From: Trichobilharzia szidati
Lineage: Eukaryota > Platyhelminthes > Trematoda > Strigeidida > Schistosomatidae
Direction: 5' to 3'
DNA: 64,000 nucleotides
Assembly (NCBI GenBank): GCA_944472155.2
Contig: OX235275.1
Span: forward strand, 51,725,228-51,789,227
This document shows positions 32,160 to 44,140 of this stretch, piece by piece (position 1 is the stretch's first letter; each line of letters starts with the position of its first letter). The position numbers and the translations under genes are program-made. The notes under the pieces were generated by a model that was not told the origin of the DNA, searched no databases, and saw only the letters and a list, made by a program, of their open reading frames with translations.

Positions 32160-32850
32160 CCATGTTTAAAAAGACGACAAACTTAATAGAGGTTACTTCC
32201 TCCACTTATCTATAAAGCATCATTTCAACTACAGGCAGAGGAAAGGATGAAGATGTTAAAACCAGTCAGAATCAGGAAAACAATATACACCTGCATCAAC
32301 CTGAAAGCAGTTAGGAAATCTTCTGCACTCAGCCAGCGTAAGGTACAAGATGCAGATTCTGTTCAACACACTTGCGAAGTTAGTCAGCCAGTTCTTCTAT
32401 ACGAGTCAGAAACTTGCTCTGTGTGCCGCAAAAATGGCTTCAAACAAGGTACAGACTTTCATCAACAGCTGATTTCGTTGGATGCATGCTGAAGATTAAA
32501 TGGCCGGCTGGCTGGAAACAATTAGCATCAAGAAACGCTGGCTGGGAACAAACCAGCAGACGAGAACCGATCGCGCAACAAATATGTAGGGGAAAATGGA
32601 GACTGAATGATCGGGCACAAAGCTAGGATGCCGTCGAATAACATCGCGCGCAGTGCATGCCATAGCTCGAATGGAATCCCATTGGGAAGCGTCGAGTGGG
32701 TCGTTGGCTTGAGGGTAACATAAGGGGGATGATGTGTTGGGGAGGAAGAGATGAGGGAGCCAGCTTAAGAGGACAGCAGAAAATAGAAGAAAGTGGAGAT
32801 GTGTTGCTGAAGCCCTATGATCAACTTGGAACCCATGGGAATAACAAATA
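32160..32850 (+). pseudogene. RTE LINE, thumb to 3' end
   Basis: Begins at LIEVTSSTYL-like sequence (32185), then the LKPVRIRKT...INLKAVRKSS stretch, YESETCSVCRKNGFKQ, and WPAGWKQLASRNAGWEQTSR near 32510. The tail GCTGAAGCCCTATGATCAAC ends at about 32850. Several frame breaks. Confidence 0.75.
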
Positions 32851-32859
32851 ATGTTTAGA

Positions 32860-33785
32860 AAGTTTCAATGAATACAACCTGGCTGAAACAGGGTAATCAG
32901 CTTTGAAATGCTGTGAACTGTAGGTTTTAATAAATGCACATTCAATCTAATGGCGACACTTACTCTGGTCCTAAATCATAACCTAGTACCAACCGTAATT
33001 ATATCCTTTGAACTAAATCCTACATAACCTCAAACTTTTATCCTAGGTTGGCACTAAACGTAACATTCACTGAGATAAAACAATAGTGGAATCAAAGGTC
33101 AGCCAGTGAATACAATTCACCTCGGAAAAGAAAAGATTTGATTGGTTTCCCAAGGTCATTCGCGTCGCTATTGTCCTAGGCATTTTTCATTTAAGAGGGT
33201 ATGAGTTTCACTCACAATGTGCTGAATCAAACAACTATTACAAGGAATCTATCAAAGAAACGTAGAGTATCCAACTTAATGCCAGTCAGGCATTAAACAT
33301 TCAATGAATTCCCTTATTTAATTCAAAGTTATCACAAATACCTTATTGTCAAGCATAGGTAGACGTTTTCACCTTCAAAGAACTTCTTAAGTCCTCGGAT
33401 CTTAACTTACTGACCTAGATAAGTTAAATACTGATCACACCTGTTACGCTTGAGGCACATTTTCATTTTCTAGGATACGTTTAATCAATTTGAGCTTAAA
33501 GTGAGATGAGATATTGGTGAATCCACTACGTGATGGGATAACGGTAAAATGTCACGCATAGACAAGTGATATAACCGGTTATACAACCAAGTAGATTGCG
33601 AACCTAATGCACTAACAAACATAACTATAACTGATCATTATAACATCCCTTTTCAATAAAGCAATATAAACAAAACCAGTAGATCGTGAATTCAAGAGAA
33701 GAAGACGCAGAGACCCTCTAATATCTTAAGAAGTGGTCAAAACAGCTGATAGACGAATACTAAATTTTAAGCTGTTGCTACGCAT
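32860..33785. other. Unassigned DNA
   Basis: No coding signal, no recognised repeat in about 900 bp. Confidence 0.4.
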
Positions 33786-33789
33786 GGAT

Positions 33790-34080
33790 TCGACTGATTT
33801 GAAGTGGAAATCATGACCACCGAGTGTGAGGACAAATGCTCACCAATGGCAATGATTGACTGTGGTGTTATACATCACGAATGCCAGAAATAAGTATATA
33901 AAATTAACTGGGTTCCATCCCACTGCCTGAATGATTAGTAAGCTCGCCTTGGATCCAAAAAGGTCCTGAAATCATGTATACGTACTGCTGGAGAGTTTCG
34001 AATAACGATGAGACATGCACCCAGTACTCCCTAATATTCCGTAGTTCTTCAAATGAAGTGAGTTCATAGTCAACCTCGTG
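33790..34080 (+). mobile_element. F2 SINE, worn
   Basis: Body word GTGAGGACAAATGCTCACCAATGG (33820-33845, split by changes), a tRNA-like part with degraded boxes, then ACGTACTGCTGGAGAGTTTC and CCCAGTACTCCC around a broken HHR. Confidence 0.6.
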
Positions 34081-34229
34081 ATACTAATGATATAAGGATA
34101 AAACTCGGTCACTGTGGTAGTGTATAACTCAATTATGTATGGAAAATTTTGTTTTGATAAAATCACACAGTGTTATACAGTGAGTAATATTTACTGATGA
34201 CCACGTTTCTACCACAAATTATAGCTCTG

Positions 34230-34740
34230 CGAAACTTCTAAAGAATTAGTCTGTGCCATGTTTCTATTCCTTTGTTTGGTGCAGACTGAATTCTATCAGT
34301 CAAGCTGTCAGCATGGTTAGTATGCTAGGTGGCTAGCCATCACAGTGGACTCTGAATTATGGTTGTCAGAAGGTTGGCCGCAATCGGCAGGAAGCATTGC
34401 TTGGATCTAGGTTTCGGGATTGTCGGGACTGGTCAGCAAGTCATATCTGCATTCTTGAATAAAATCATGTCCCTTCTAGGATTCAAACCCATGTACCTTA
34501 GCGCTGCAGTCATTATTTTTTTGGTGTCCAATTGAAGTTTCCAGTCGCAAGCTCACATAGTTCAGTGGAAGCGTCTCTGACTGCAGCACACGGGTTCGAA
34601 TCTCAGAAGGAATATAAATTCATTCAATGTGGTTGCAGATACGCCTTGCTAATTGGTGAGTGGCAGCAAGCAGGAAATCTAGTTCCAATACTTTCTGCCG
34701 ATTGGCTTCAACCACCTATTGACACCACCTGAGAGTATAA
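34230..34740. mobile_element. F3 SINE pair, head to head
   Basis: A minus unit (34230-34515) has an HHR at about 34385-34460: CTTG stem, CTGACCA core (G8 changed), GAAA, CCTAGA. Its B box complement is at about 34480. It faces a plus unit (34530-34740) with A box TAGTTCAGTGG, B box GGTTCGAATCTC and GCAGATACGCCTTGCTAATT. The inner junction resembles that at 49745-49850. Confidence 0.65.
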
Positions 34741-35055
34741 TTTTTGAATGCAGTAAGAAAAAGAAAACACGTAAGGAGTGTGCACAAACAACTATGTTGT
34801 GCGAAACTTCAGGCAACAATGGGGGGTCTATATTATCGCCTATGTGGCTACAGAAATTCAAGGTGACCTACTTAGAGCTGAAACCACATTCAACGGTAAG
34901 AGATATCTCTTACCAATGCCATCCACAGGATCCTCGTAAGTTCAACGTCCAAGGTTTGATACCCATTGGCGTCATGGGTACCAACGACACAAGCCACCCA
35001 AGGTTCGATTCTTGGCCAATGCAAGCCTAAAACTTGGCTAACCAAAAGTACAACA

Positions 35056-35781
35056 TCCTAAATACCTCTTTCTCCAAAAAATGTCCTACCAGATGCATGG
35101 AAAGACATTAAAATAGTCCCTGTCCCTAAACCTGGGAATAGCAAAAGAGTAAATTTCAGACTCATTGCCATCACTTCCACGTTTCTAAAGCTTATGGAAA
35201 AACTAGTACTTCTTAAACTTGAACCCTCCCTTAAAAACTTTGAAGGCCCCAAACAATTTGCCTATAGAAAGGGTAGGAGCATTTTAGACCCTGCAGCCGT
35301 CTTACACAACAGTATCGTCTCATCATTAGATAAAGGTGCCAAATACGTCCGCTGCACGTTTCTCGACTTCACTTCTGCTTTTGACTCTGTACCTAAATGT
35401 CTCTTGCTAAATAAGCTCTCCATGGCAAAAATTGAGTCCTGCGTCACTAACTGGCTGCATTCCTACTTCTCTAACAGAATGCAGTACACCGTATACAAAG
35501 GTAAATCCTCCTCTGCTGCGCTCACTGAAGCTGGTGTCCCCCAAGGTGCTGTACTCTCCCCACTTCTCCTTTCTTTCTTTCTACATGACTTACCATCTTC
35601 AAATGACATTAATTTTGTCAAATATGCTGACGACCTGACTGTATCTTTGCCTATCAAATGTCAAAGTGACTGCTCTAAACTAAATGGCTTTCTATCAGAA
35701 ATCAGCCAGTGGTCCAAGGAAAAAAGGTCTTACCTTAAACCCCTCCAAATGCCAAACAGTCAATTTCACCTTGAGGCATAA
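35056..35781 (+). pseudogene. LINE reverse transcriptase, palm and fingers
   Basis: The frame is open from the stop at about 35050. Motifs in order: LPDAWKDIKIVPVPKPGN (35075-35130), FRLIAITSTFLKLMEKL (the usual R-P-I changed to R-L-I), AYRKGRS (255 nt later), TFLDFTSAFDSVP with the first catalytic D, GVPQGAVLSPLL, and YADDLTV with the catalytic pair. After about 35730 the frame shifts; the C-terminal domain continues at 35816. One frameshift and 5' truncation make it non-functional. Confidence 0.85.
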
Positions 35782-35815
35782 ATCTGACCTAAACTAACTG
35801 GTTAGCTCTCACGAG

Positions 35816-36523
35816 GTGGGGAACATAGATGGCTCTGAAATAGAAACCAAGTCGGAAATTAAATACCTAGGCGTCATTCTATCTGCTGATCTCTCCTGGT
35901 CGTCTCACATCTTAGCGATTTCTAAGAAAATATTCCGTCTTACCTTCTACATCAAGAAGTTACAACATTCTGGTATAACCCAACCCTTACTCCTACAATT
36001 CGTTAACTATCGCATTCTGCGTATTATTCTCTATTGTCCCCCCTTAGTGTCTCTCGGGCTACTGAAGAAAGACTATAACATATTACGCAGGATGTTAAAG
36101 GTTGTCAGCAGGGTAAGCAACGTGCCACTTAACCAGCTTGTTAATATTCTGGTTGACAGGCACATGGACTCATGTGAGAAATGGGCTGAATCCATTTTAT
36201 CTAACTCACACCACCCTCTTCACTCACAAATCGCCTCTTGCATCTCATCAGGCAAAACCAGAAGCCTATATAGAAAACTGTATGCTCGCACTAGCAAGTA
36301 CAAAAACTCAACCATACCCTACTTAGCTCGTGTTCTGTGCGATAAAGAAAGCATTAGGCTTGACACCTATAATTCATTAAATAGTCGTCTTATACTCGTC
36401 TTTCCAACTCATATCATTTATCTGTACAACGTCTTCTTTCTTTATTATCCTTTTCTCTCTCTCCTTTTTCTCTTTTTTTCCGTTATGTGCTGCTTTGTCA
36501 CTTTCTCTCGCTTACGCCAGTAA
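35816..36523 (+). pseudogene. LINE ORF2 C-terminal domain
   Basis: Continues the RT: IKYLGVILSADLSWSSHILA (RT motif E-like and thumb), then LQFVNYRILRIILYCPPLVS, VVSRVSNVPLNQLVNILVDR, and SGKTRSLYRKLYARTSKYKN. These C-terminal blocks recur at 46707-47000, 47728-48213, 52747-53260 and 54785-55050, giving a within-window family alignment. The last 30 residues read into the T-rich UTR. Confidence 0.8.
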
Positions 36524-36769
36524 ATATGATAGCTCCTACTTTTCTAACACCTTCAAACACTGTTTAGCTTTACCTTTGCTACCGACATGCCAATATGTTG
36601 TTGTCATAATGAACTGAGATTTCCTTAATCTATGTAGAATTCTATTTATTGATAATGTACTAACTGGATGCAATACTGTAGTAAAAAATGCTAAGAATTC
36701 CATTCTGTATCACAAGTACTGTTTATGGAATAAAGCAACTTATTATTATTACTATTATTATTACACCCA

Positions 36770-36885
36770 TTAAGGAAGGAAGGTTGAGCATATGAGGCTA
36801 ACAATCCCAACCAGTAAAATCATCAACAATAACGCAAATAAAACGTCAAAGCAAAGCTCAAACTTGAAGCCTTAAGATCATTCTT
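36770..36885 (+). mobile_element. Partial RTE-tailed SINE
   Basis: GGTTGAGCATATGAGGCTAAC and AACTTGAAGCCTTAAGATC align with the body and tail of 28080-28313. The tRNA-like 5' half is missing. Confidence 0.5.
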
Positions 36886-36889
36886 CTTG

Positions 36890-37860
36890 CCAATTCAGCT
36901 ATCACTCCTATAAATATCGAAATATATATTAATATGTGTGTATATTTGCATTACGTCTCCATAACTATGTTTCTGTCTCTTCTATCTTCCCCTATTTATT
37001 TTTTCTATGAATGACTTGTTTTCACCATTATTTATACAGCTTAGACAAGCAGAAGGCAAGTGTGACTTTATCCTTTCACAGATGCCTATTCATTTGTGTG
37101 TGTGTGTGTTCGTGAGTTCGTGTACTCCAAGCGCATATTTATGCGTGACAGACCAGACTAAGATAAAACGGAATAAATTAGTGAGAGATATTTATCAAAC
37201 ACCACCAACACCACCACCACCAACAACAACAACAAACAAAAACTCAGTAAAACTAGAGGAAAACTTCCAGAAAGCTGAAAAGAAGAAGTAGAAAAAGCGA
37301 AACGATATCATGGATGTCGTTCTTTCTTCTTCCCTCACCTCCTCATCCTTCTTCTCCTCCCCCCAGTACTTATACTCAGCAGCCTTCCATGTATACTTGC
37401 TGACACGGGAAAAAGAAACGAAGTAGCTAGCAAAAACTGAAACGCAATGCAGCGCAACGCAACGCAATCAGATGCAGGCTTGCTTTTTGTCATATGGAAT
37501 GTGTTAACCACATCAAGAAAAAAGAATAGAGAGAGAGACTGTATGATGATTTATAGAATCAGTTAGCTAGACTGATAGATAGAAATGGCAGAGATTGTTC
37601 AAGTTAAGTGTATTTGATTTTCTGGTGTTTTTTAGTTTTGTCCGCTCTTTAGATAAGAATCGATAGATTCAATAAGTTGATTGCTAACCCTTTTTATGTA
37701 AAAATAAAACGTATTTTATCAAGGATAATTGACATGTTCTGTGGTTTTCTTTAGGTAACTTAGCGGATAATTTAGTGACTTCAAGAAGGAATAATGTAGA
37801 CTACAGATTGCCTTAAAGGATAATAATATCACCGAAAATACCCATTGAGTCATGAAGAAA
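36890..37860. other. Unassigned DNA with simple repeats
   Basis: A GT run at about 37096-37109, an ACC/AAC-rich run at about 37198-37245, and CAACG pentamers near 37445-37465. No recognised gene. Confidence 0.55.
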
Positions 37861-37870
37861 ATAAAAGACA

Positions 37871-37926
37871 GATTCAGCGAAGAAAATTTTCTTTATCGAC
37901 GAAATCATCTTCAGAGGCTGAACAAT
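37871..37926 (-). ncRNA. Hammerhead motif 3' of the PLE ORF
   Basis: Minus strand: stem I TTCAGC/GCTGAA, two extra bases, core CTGAAGA (consensus), stem II GAT/GTC closing with G-U, then GATA where GAAA is expected. Palindromic stem III AAGAAAATTTTCTT, C17, cleavage expected between 37879 and 37878. The GATA change should impair catalysis. Confidence 0.65.
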
Positions 37927-38280
37927 CGTATTTATACTTAGAAAAATATATAGTGGTCTATTATTGAGTAATAGGGGGTGACATAATTGATATAATTACT
38001 CAGAAGTGGCTTTAGAAGAGAAAATTAAAAGTTGAAAATTACATGGTACTCAACGGCAAAAAGATGGAAATTTGATAAGGTTAAAATTGCTATTAAGTGA
38101 GAATAAAGGTATTTGAGTGTCAATTTAACAAGTGTGAAGAGGGTGTGAAAATATACAAAAGGAGCATATGAGAGTGATAATAGTGAATTAGTTATTAAAG
38201 CAAAAGCTAACTAAAAGTGAAATTATAATGAAAAGAAAAAATCAAAAAATGTTTTTAACGGGGAACGTTTAGTGAAGAGG

Positions 38281-39662
38281 TTAAGACCAAGGTAGAATAA
38301 GAGACTGGACAAACTTTTTCTGTATACAGAGTTCAGGGTTGTATTGATGAATTGCTAGAGCCTCCGCCATACACAAAAGTCGAAACCTGACGCCCTTTGT
38401 ACCATTTGGCTTCACTTTGTAGATGATCTTGAAAGACGATTCTAGTGGAGCTACGTGGCCTGAGTTCACCAAATGCTCGAGAATTGAGCTAGTAATTATC
38501 TTACATTGTGCCTTTGCTAACCATGCCGGATAATGCTCAGAGATGCGTTTGGAAAGCGTGCGCTTTGTGCGACCAATATAACTAGCTCCACACGAGCAAG
38601 TGAATTTATAAACACACATTGAGGTGGCCCAAAGCGACAGTTTATCCTTCACACACCCGTTGATCATTTGTCGGCTGTAGAAGGTGATACGTAGCTCAGC
38701 CATAAAGAAGGCTTTCCTCAGTGATCTGCATAAGCGATTCTTCAGGATCTCAGCTGCGGTATCACCTTTAAATTCAACACTCATAAACAGTAGTTTCTTC
38801 GGCACCGTCTGTATTCTTTCAGGTTTTTCCCTTGGCTTCATGTTTTTCTCGATAAATCTTGGGGGATATCCATTCTCTATGAGGACTTGTCTGAGTCACT
38901 CCAGTTCCCCAACGATTGTATCACTTGAACATATCCTCCTTATTCTTGGGGATAAGGAATGGATCAGATTTATCTTTCTTCTCAAAGGGACCCAGCTATG
39001 GAAATTTGTGTACTGACCATTCCATGTTGGTTTCCTGTAGATCGATCTTTGAAGAGAACCATCCGATCTCCTCTTTAGAAAAACATCCAAAAAATGGAAT
39101 TCCGAGTTATTCTCTGATTCCGACGTGAACTTGATGGCATGATGGCAGCTGTTGAACTCTTTGGTTATCAATTCAATGTAGGTATTGTCGTCACATATGA
39201 TGAAAGTATCATCCATGTATCTTCGGTACAGATGGAAACTGTCGATGGTAGGCCGTTAAATATTATTCTGTAAACTGGCCAAGAAGCAGTCTGCAAGTAA
39301 AGCACCTAATGGTGACCCCATTGCCACTCCATCTCTTTGTCTATAAATCGTATTGTTGAACTTGAACTGAACACTTAGAGTGCACCTCAATAGTAGTTCC
39401 TTTAAGTAGTGGATCGGAACACATACGTCTACGTTATTATCCTCAATGAATTTGCATATAAAGCAGATAGTTTCAGTGAGGAGAACGTTGGTGAAAAGCG
39501 AAGTGACATCCATGGATATTATTTTCTTCCCAGATACATTAGCATCATTTATTGAGTCGACGAATTCAAACGAATCAGAAACACTATGCTTGCAGAGGTT
39601 GTTTCTGATAGGTGGGAGGATATTTGTGAGCCATTTGGCAATAATAATATCTAATAATGCTT
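38281..39662 (-). pseudogene. PLE reverse transcriptase-GIY-YIG protein, two in-frame stops
   Basis: One frame runs from 39662 to 38281 through TAA at 39258-39256 and TGA at 38898-38896, with no frameshift. Motifs: ISMDVTSLFTNV (first catalytic D), RQRDGVAMGSPLGALLADCF, YMDDTFIICDD (catalytic pair), FLDVFLKRRSDGS, IYRKPTWNGQYTNFHSWVPL, NGYPPRFIEKNM, then CVYKFTCSCGASYIGRTKRT with SKRISEHYPAWL of GIY-YIG, and a C-terminal helix-rich end. About 460 codons. N-terminus missing. Young decay: only two point nonsense changes. Confidence 0.88.
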
Positions 39663-39663
39663 A

Positions 39664-40740
39664 GTTTCGATTAGCACTCAGGCTGCTGAAGTCCGGGAAA
39701 GCAGCAGGACCAGACGGAATTCCCCCCGCCCCCCCCCAAAGTACTGGAAACGGCGCCAGAGGCTGGGCCAGATGTTCTCACACCGTTACTGCAAAAGGGT
39801 TAAAAGGAAGGAAAGGCGACTCATGCTTGCCTCTGCAAAAGCTGGTGTGGAATAGTGCTCTTGTTGATGTCAAGTAAAAGACTATGTCACATCATCCTGG
39901 AGGGAATAAAAAGATGGACTGGACGCAGAACTTTTTCAGCTGTGACGAGGTGGATTCAGGAAAAGTAAATCATATGGTGGGCTAATCTCAACCCTACTCA
40001 TCACCATTGAACAAAGTATCGAATGACAGTCACACCTTTTTCAACAACTTCATTGACTTTGGAAAAGCCTTAAACAGTGCTGACTGAGAAGCAATTTGGA
40101 AAACACTCCAAGTATATATGGAGCACCTGAACTCCTCATCAACCATGTTCAACAGATATGTGACAATGCCACGTGTTAGGTTAGCCACAATGGAAACCTT
40201 GGTAAGGTGTTCGAAATAAATACAAGAGTAAGATAAGACTGAGTGTTTATTATCACGGATCATACTCTTAGCCGTGGTCTCATACTGTGCCCGGGGAGCG
40301 AGGAGACAGGAATGTCACACAAACTTGAAGACTTGCAGGCGAAAACCAACAAACTAAGAGATGAAGCAGGCAGTGAAGACAGGATTCAAAGTGAACACTG
40401 AGAATACGAAGGTGATGAAAATGACCAACCAACCAAAAGCCAACAACAACAACCAGCACCAATAATTACCCCAAAAGGAGAGGTTTGACAAAGGCTACTT
40501 ACTGGCGTCACCTATCTAGGAGGCACGGTTTCGGTCACATGCATTCGGAACAGATGAAAATGTCAAAACCAGTGAGAATTGGAAAGGCAAGGTACACCTT
40601 CATCACTTTAAAACCAGTTTGGAAATCTTGTGAACTGGTCATAAAGAACACGAATTGAATTTCCAACACAGATATTTAGTCAATCAGTTCTTTCATATGA
40701 ATCAGAAACTTGCACTGAGTGTCAAGAAAAGCATTCTGAA
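39664..40740 (+). pseudogene. RTE LINE, RT start to thumb, degenerate
   Basis: Begins RLLKSGKAAGPDGIPP (39680-39720), the RTE pre-RT motif, with a C run (39726-39736) that shifts the frame. Later blocks match FHQQLQ-type, then QAKTNKLRDEAGSEDRIQSE (about 40335-40400) and NQPKANNNNQHQ. It ends near 40740 in another RTE piece. Confidence 0.7.
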
Positions 40741-40749
40741 CAGGACATG

Positions 40750-40985
40750 GCGGAATTCTGCATGTTCACTTGAAGTCCCGTTTTCACTGGTATTTCTTCA
40801 AAATTGTATGTTTTCAACGGTATATCTCCTAGTTTGTGTGACACTAGACACAAATGATCCACCAGGTTCATATCTCTTGTCTTTTTTCCGGTCAATTGTA
40901 TGGCCATCTTCTTGCCTGTTTGCGTTGCATACAGTGAACCTGAAGAGGTTAGAATCGATGGTGCAGTGGATTCAGTTCCAGTGAC
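40750..40985 (-). pseudogene. RTE LINE fragment, minus orientation
   Basis: The minus strand reads DHLCLVSHKLGD and VKTGLQVNMQN (40722-40907), the RTE LCLL-HKL-D and TGLQ-N stretch. It abuts an opposite-strand RTE fragment, forming an imperfect inverted pair. Confidence 0.65.
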
Positions 40986-41029
40986 CGAATAATCAACTAG
41001 CTTGCCTTAGGATGCGAAGGTACAAGGTA

Positions 41030-41150
41030 CGATCTCTGATTTAGTTATTTGTGCGTACCTCTAAAGAGTCTCAAACTAGGACGAAACAGGTATTCAATAT
41101 ACCCGAGTTTTCAATGCTTCTCTAATTGAAATCAATCCGTGATCAAACTT
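41030..41150 (+). mobile_element. F2 SINE fragment with HHR remnant
   Basis: GTGCGTACCT, core CTAAAGA, GTCTCAAACTAGGAC, GAAACAGG, then a changed cleavage region. The tail has TTGAAATCAATCCGTGATCAA. Confidence 0.55.
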
Positions 41151-41449
41151 GGAACTGATGACGACGACCAATGATTTTTGAATATGTAAAATGGTTTCAG
41201 CCTTTTTATGGTCAAGGTTTCAACAGATAACGTATATGATCTTAGTTCTTCTTATCCATTTTTTAAAGGCATTTACAAAAGGATTGGTGCTTAGTCGTAG
41301 CCTCATTGGTAACATGATCACTCAAGGGCGATGCAATCATATCCAGCTAATAGGTGCTTATCAGGACAGTTGCACTGTCAGACAAATGATTTTAGCCGCC
41401 CATTATTTAATCATGATTTGAACTTTCTCTTTAACTGAGTGGAATGAAC

Positions 41450-41850
41450 TTCTCGGCTTCTGTTGACATGTCGGTCCGTCGTGTGGATGCTTCAACGATG
41501 CCTGAGGATTTAGCCTCAGGTAATTTGGTGGATGGTGACTAGCAGTGGAATCCAGGACACGTGTTTCGTTCTCTTTGGGACTGGTCATCTGGATGTGCCT
41601 GCATTCCCTAGTGAGTGATGATTCCCCCCTGAGGCTCTGACCCAAGATGTTCGGTCAAATCGGTCGACAAGAAGTTCAAATTGAGGTGGCTATCGTGGCA
41701 CAGGTGGACTGGTTGGTAAAACTTTGAAGTTTGACACGGTGAATACTGGGTTGGAACCTCAGTAGAAACATCAGCACGCTTTGAGGGGGGGGAGAGCATC
41801 AAGGTTCATGCAGTGACAAGTGCCAAATAGCATGAAATGTACATCCTGAA
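41450..41850. mobile_element. F1 SINE pair, minus then plus
   Basis: Minus part 41450-41645: HHR with CCAG stem, ATGACCA core (two changes), GAAA, ACACGTGTC, CTGGATTCCACTGCTAGTCACC. Plus part about 41680-41850: tRNA-like, GGTGGACTGGTTGGTAAAAC and B box GGTTGGAACCTC. Arranged like 5055-5620. Confidence 0.65.
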
Positions 41851-41934
41851 TTCCAATTTTCTAGTCACTATCCCCCATATTAGACCTCCAGTGATTGAAG
41901 TCACCACAAGAAATAGTCTCCGAAAAATTAATTC

Positions 41935-42400
41935 ATGTGTACACAGAGGATTTCATCATGACCTGACATCAGTTAGAGAACCACTGGAAAACCTGGGAGC
42001 ACTGGACAGCTGTTTCGTCCTAGTTTGAGACTCCTCATGAGTGCGCACCCACCGGGGTTGGAACCCAGGACCTTCTTGTTACAAGGCGAGCTCGTAGACC
42101 ATTGAGCCACTAGACCCGATCCAATGGTTCTTGAATTCTAACTTCTACCAATTCACGACATGACGCAACCCTTTCGCAATGTCTTCTGCGATGAGTTACT
42201 GCCTCATCTTTGACCTGCTCTACCCTACCAGTCACGGCTTCCCACTAGAACCCCAGGTTAACTGTTTGAATGGAGCCAGTCGTTAGTGAGTATCAGATTA
42301 ATTTTCAAGTAACGGTTTTGTAGGGATTTTGTTAGATTGGCTGGAGGATTTCATCATGAGCTGACATCAGTTAGAAAACCACATGGATATAGGTAATCAC
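41935..42400 (-). mobile_element. F2 SINE with start of a second tandem unit
   Basis: Minus HHR at about 42000-42055: stem I GCACTC/CAGTGC (one mismatch), core ATGAGGA, GTCT/GGAC, GAAA, CAG/CTG, TC. tRNA-like part 42058-42125. After the body, GGAGGATTTCATCATGAGCTGACATCAGTT (split by changes) repeats the family tail at 42352-42382, as in a head-to-tail array. Confidence 0.7.
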
Positions 42401-42739
42401 ATAGAGAACCAAACATAGAACCACATAGAGAACCACATGTGTACATGGACACAACCAAATGTTAGTATTAGATAGTTAGAAAATAGTTGGAAGTTATGTA
42501 ATCAGGTGGACATGTAGAGAGAGAGAGAGAAATCTGTCAAATAATATTGGTTCATTGAATCATTGGCTGACATATGCAGTACGAATAATGCAACATCGGT
42601 TCAAAGCATTCGAAGGATCTTATCACCCATGAAATTAGAAAATATGAAACGAGAGTTAAGATAACGTTTAGTCATCCTGATGTTTAAAAACCATCCATTT
42701 CTATTCTCCTCAATCATTTTTATAGTGTTAGCCTTCAGG

Positions 42740-43310
42740 GATTTGAATGGTTACAGGACCGGTCACAAACTGACATCACTTAGAGAACCATTGAAAAGCC
42801 AGATAGGAAGACTGGACAGCTGTTTCATTCTAGTTTAGGACTCTTCAGTAGTACGCACCCACTGGAGTTTGAAATCAGGGTGTTCCACTCTTAGACCATT
42901 CAGTCGAGGGGACCAAACCCAATGGTTTATGAACTCCAACTTCTGCGAATTCGTGATATATTCAACGCAGGCGCTAGCCATTTTCACAGGCAATTAATTG
43001 TCCTTTTGCTTGACTTGGTGAACCCCACTCGTTACGACCTCCCACGAGAATCTCCGGAGTAATTTCCTGTAAAGACCAGTTGTTGGTGAGAAAGAGATTA
43101 GCTACCCTGTGTCACTTTTGCACAGATTTGATTGACTACAGCTTTGATCATTAGCTGACGTGGAAAACCAGCTGGGAACAGTTTGGAGTGGGCGCGTACT
43201 GTTGAAGAGTTCCAAACAAGAACGAAACAGCTCTCCAGTAATTCTAGCTGGTTTTCTCTAAATCATGTCAGTTTATAATTGATCCTGTAATCAATCATTT
43301 TGTTTTCACA
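42740..43310. mobile_element. F2 SINE pair, minus then plus
   Basis: Minus unit 42740-43110 with an HHR at about 42805-42860: core CTGAAGA is consensus and GAAA intact, but stem II is mispaired. Plus remnant 43160-43310: GTACTG, TTGAAGA, GTTC/GAAC, GAAA, CAG-CTC. Confidence 0.65.
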
Positions 43311-43319
43311 TATGAATAT

Positions 43320-43685
43320 TAGTCAGTTTACTGTTCTTTATGACCTGAAGAAACCATTTTATTTGCATGAAATAATATTAATTACAAAAAGAAAGAGAAA
43401 TATAAGGTCACGCAGAGGTGTGATTTTAATAAACAAAGGTAAAACGAGAATTGGAAATTCAATTCACTGAGTTTGAGCGAAGAGAAAGAGTAAGTGGAAG
43501 GAATATGCTACCACACATGTGTATTTTGTGAGCATTTAAAAACCTGGTCGGTCACCGGAAATCTCTTGTTTCCTTAGATCGTTTCATAGACGGTAATTTA
43601 GTCTGAGTGAAGAAAAATAAAGTAAGGAACATCAAAATGTTCAACTTCTATGGGATGATAGTTTTTCTCTCACGAAGGCAATTTA
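43320..43685. other. Unassigned AT-rich DNA
   Basis: No coding motif. Contains CACACATGTGTATTTTGTGA and purine-rich stretches. Confidence 0.4.
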
Positions 43686-43689
43686 TTTG

Positions 43690-44140
43690 TACTAATTTTA
43701 AACTCGAACTGGTTTCACTTAGTTTGGGGCTCTTCAACTGTACACGTCAGCGGCCCCACGTATGGGAGCTTGGACCAGGGACCTCCAAGCTTCAATGTAA
43801 GCTCGTAGACCATTTAGTTGCTGAGATGAATTTTAGTGATCCATTACCACCAATTTCTATCGATTCCTGACGTTTAACACTATTGCCAGCTAGCTCGTAG
43901 CCCATTAAGCCACTGGGACCCGATCCAATGGCCAGTGTATGAATTCTAACTTCTGCCAATTCATGACAAAGCGTGACCACCAATTACCTGGTGTTCTAGT
44001 GAGAAGTCGTGACCAGTATGGTGCAGCAGGTAGGGTGTGAGGAAAATACTTGCCAAAGACACTGGCTAGTGGTCGCGCTGTGTCGTGAACTGGCAGAAGT
44101 TAGAATTCATGTACCACTCGTTGCTTCCGATTTGGATTCC
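43690..44140. mobile_element. F2 SINE pair, minus then plus
   Basis: Minus unit 43690-43985: HHR word TTGAAGAGCCCCAAACTAAG, a duplicated tRNA-like part (two copies of the GAGCTCGTAG-like word at about 43800 and 43890). Plus body 43986-44140: GTGAGAAGTCGTGACCAGTA through GAACTGGCAGAAGTTAGAAT. Confidence 0.6.

Larger units (their letters stand above)
35056..36770 (+). mobile_element. 5'-truncated CR1/Jockey-like LINE
   Basis: Contains the RT-to-C-terminus part of ORF2, a T-rich 3' UTR and an ATT/TTA microsatellite end (36740-36763). The same 3' end terminates copies at 55420 (plus), 45933, 47434 and 51666 (minus). The 5' truncation is the usual result of incomplete target-primed reverse transcription. 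Clade assignment is by motif feel only. Confidence 0.8.
37866..39662 (-). mobile_element. Longest Penelope-like element copy in the window
   Basis: Minus-strand order: RT (39662-38900), thumb and GIY-YIG endonuclease (38895-38281), about 350 bp of UTR, HHR motif (37926-37871). The 5' end is cut at 39662 where RTE LINE sequence starts. Confidence 0.85.

Noticed and set aside
37195..37467. Minus-strand frame with a Gly/Val-rich and Phe-rich end
   Set aside because: Produced by ACC/AAC trinucleotide repeats; not evidence of coding.
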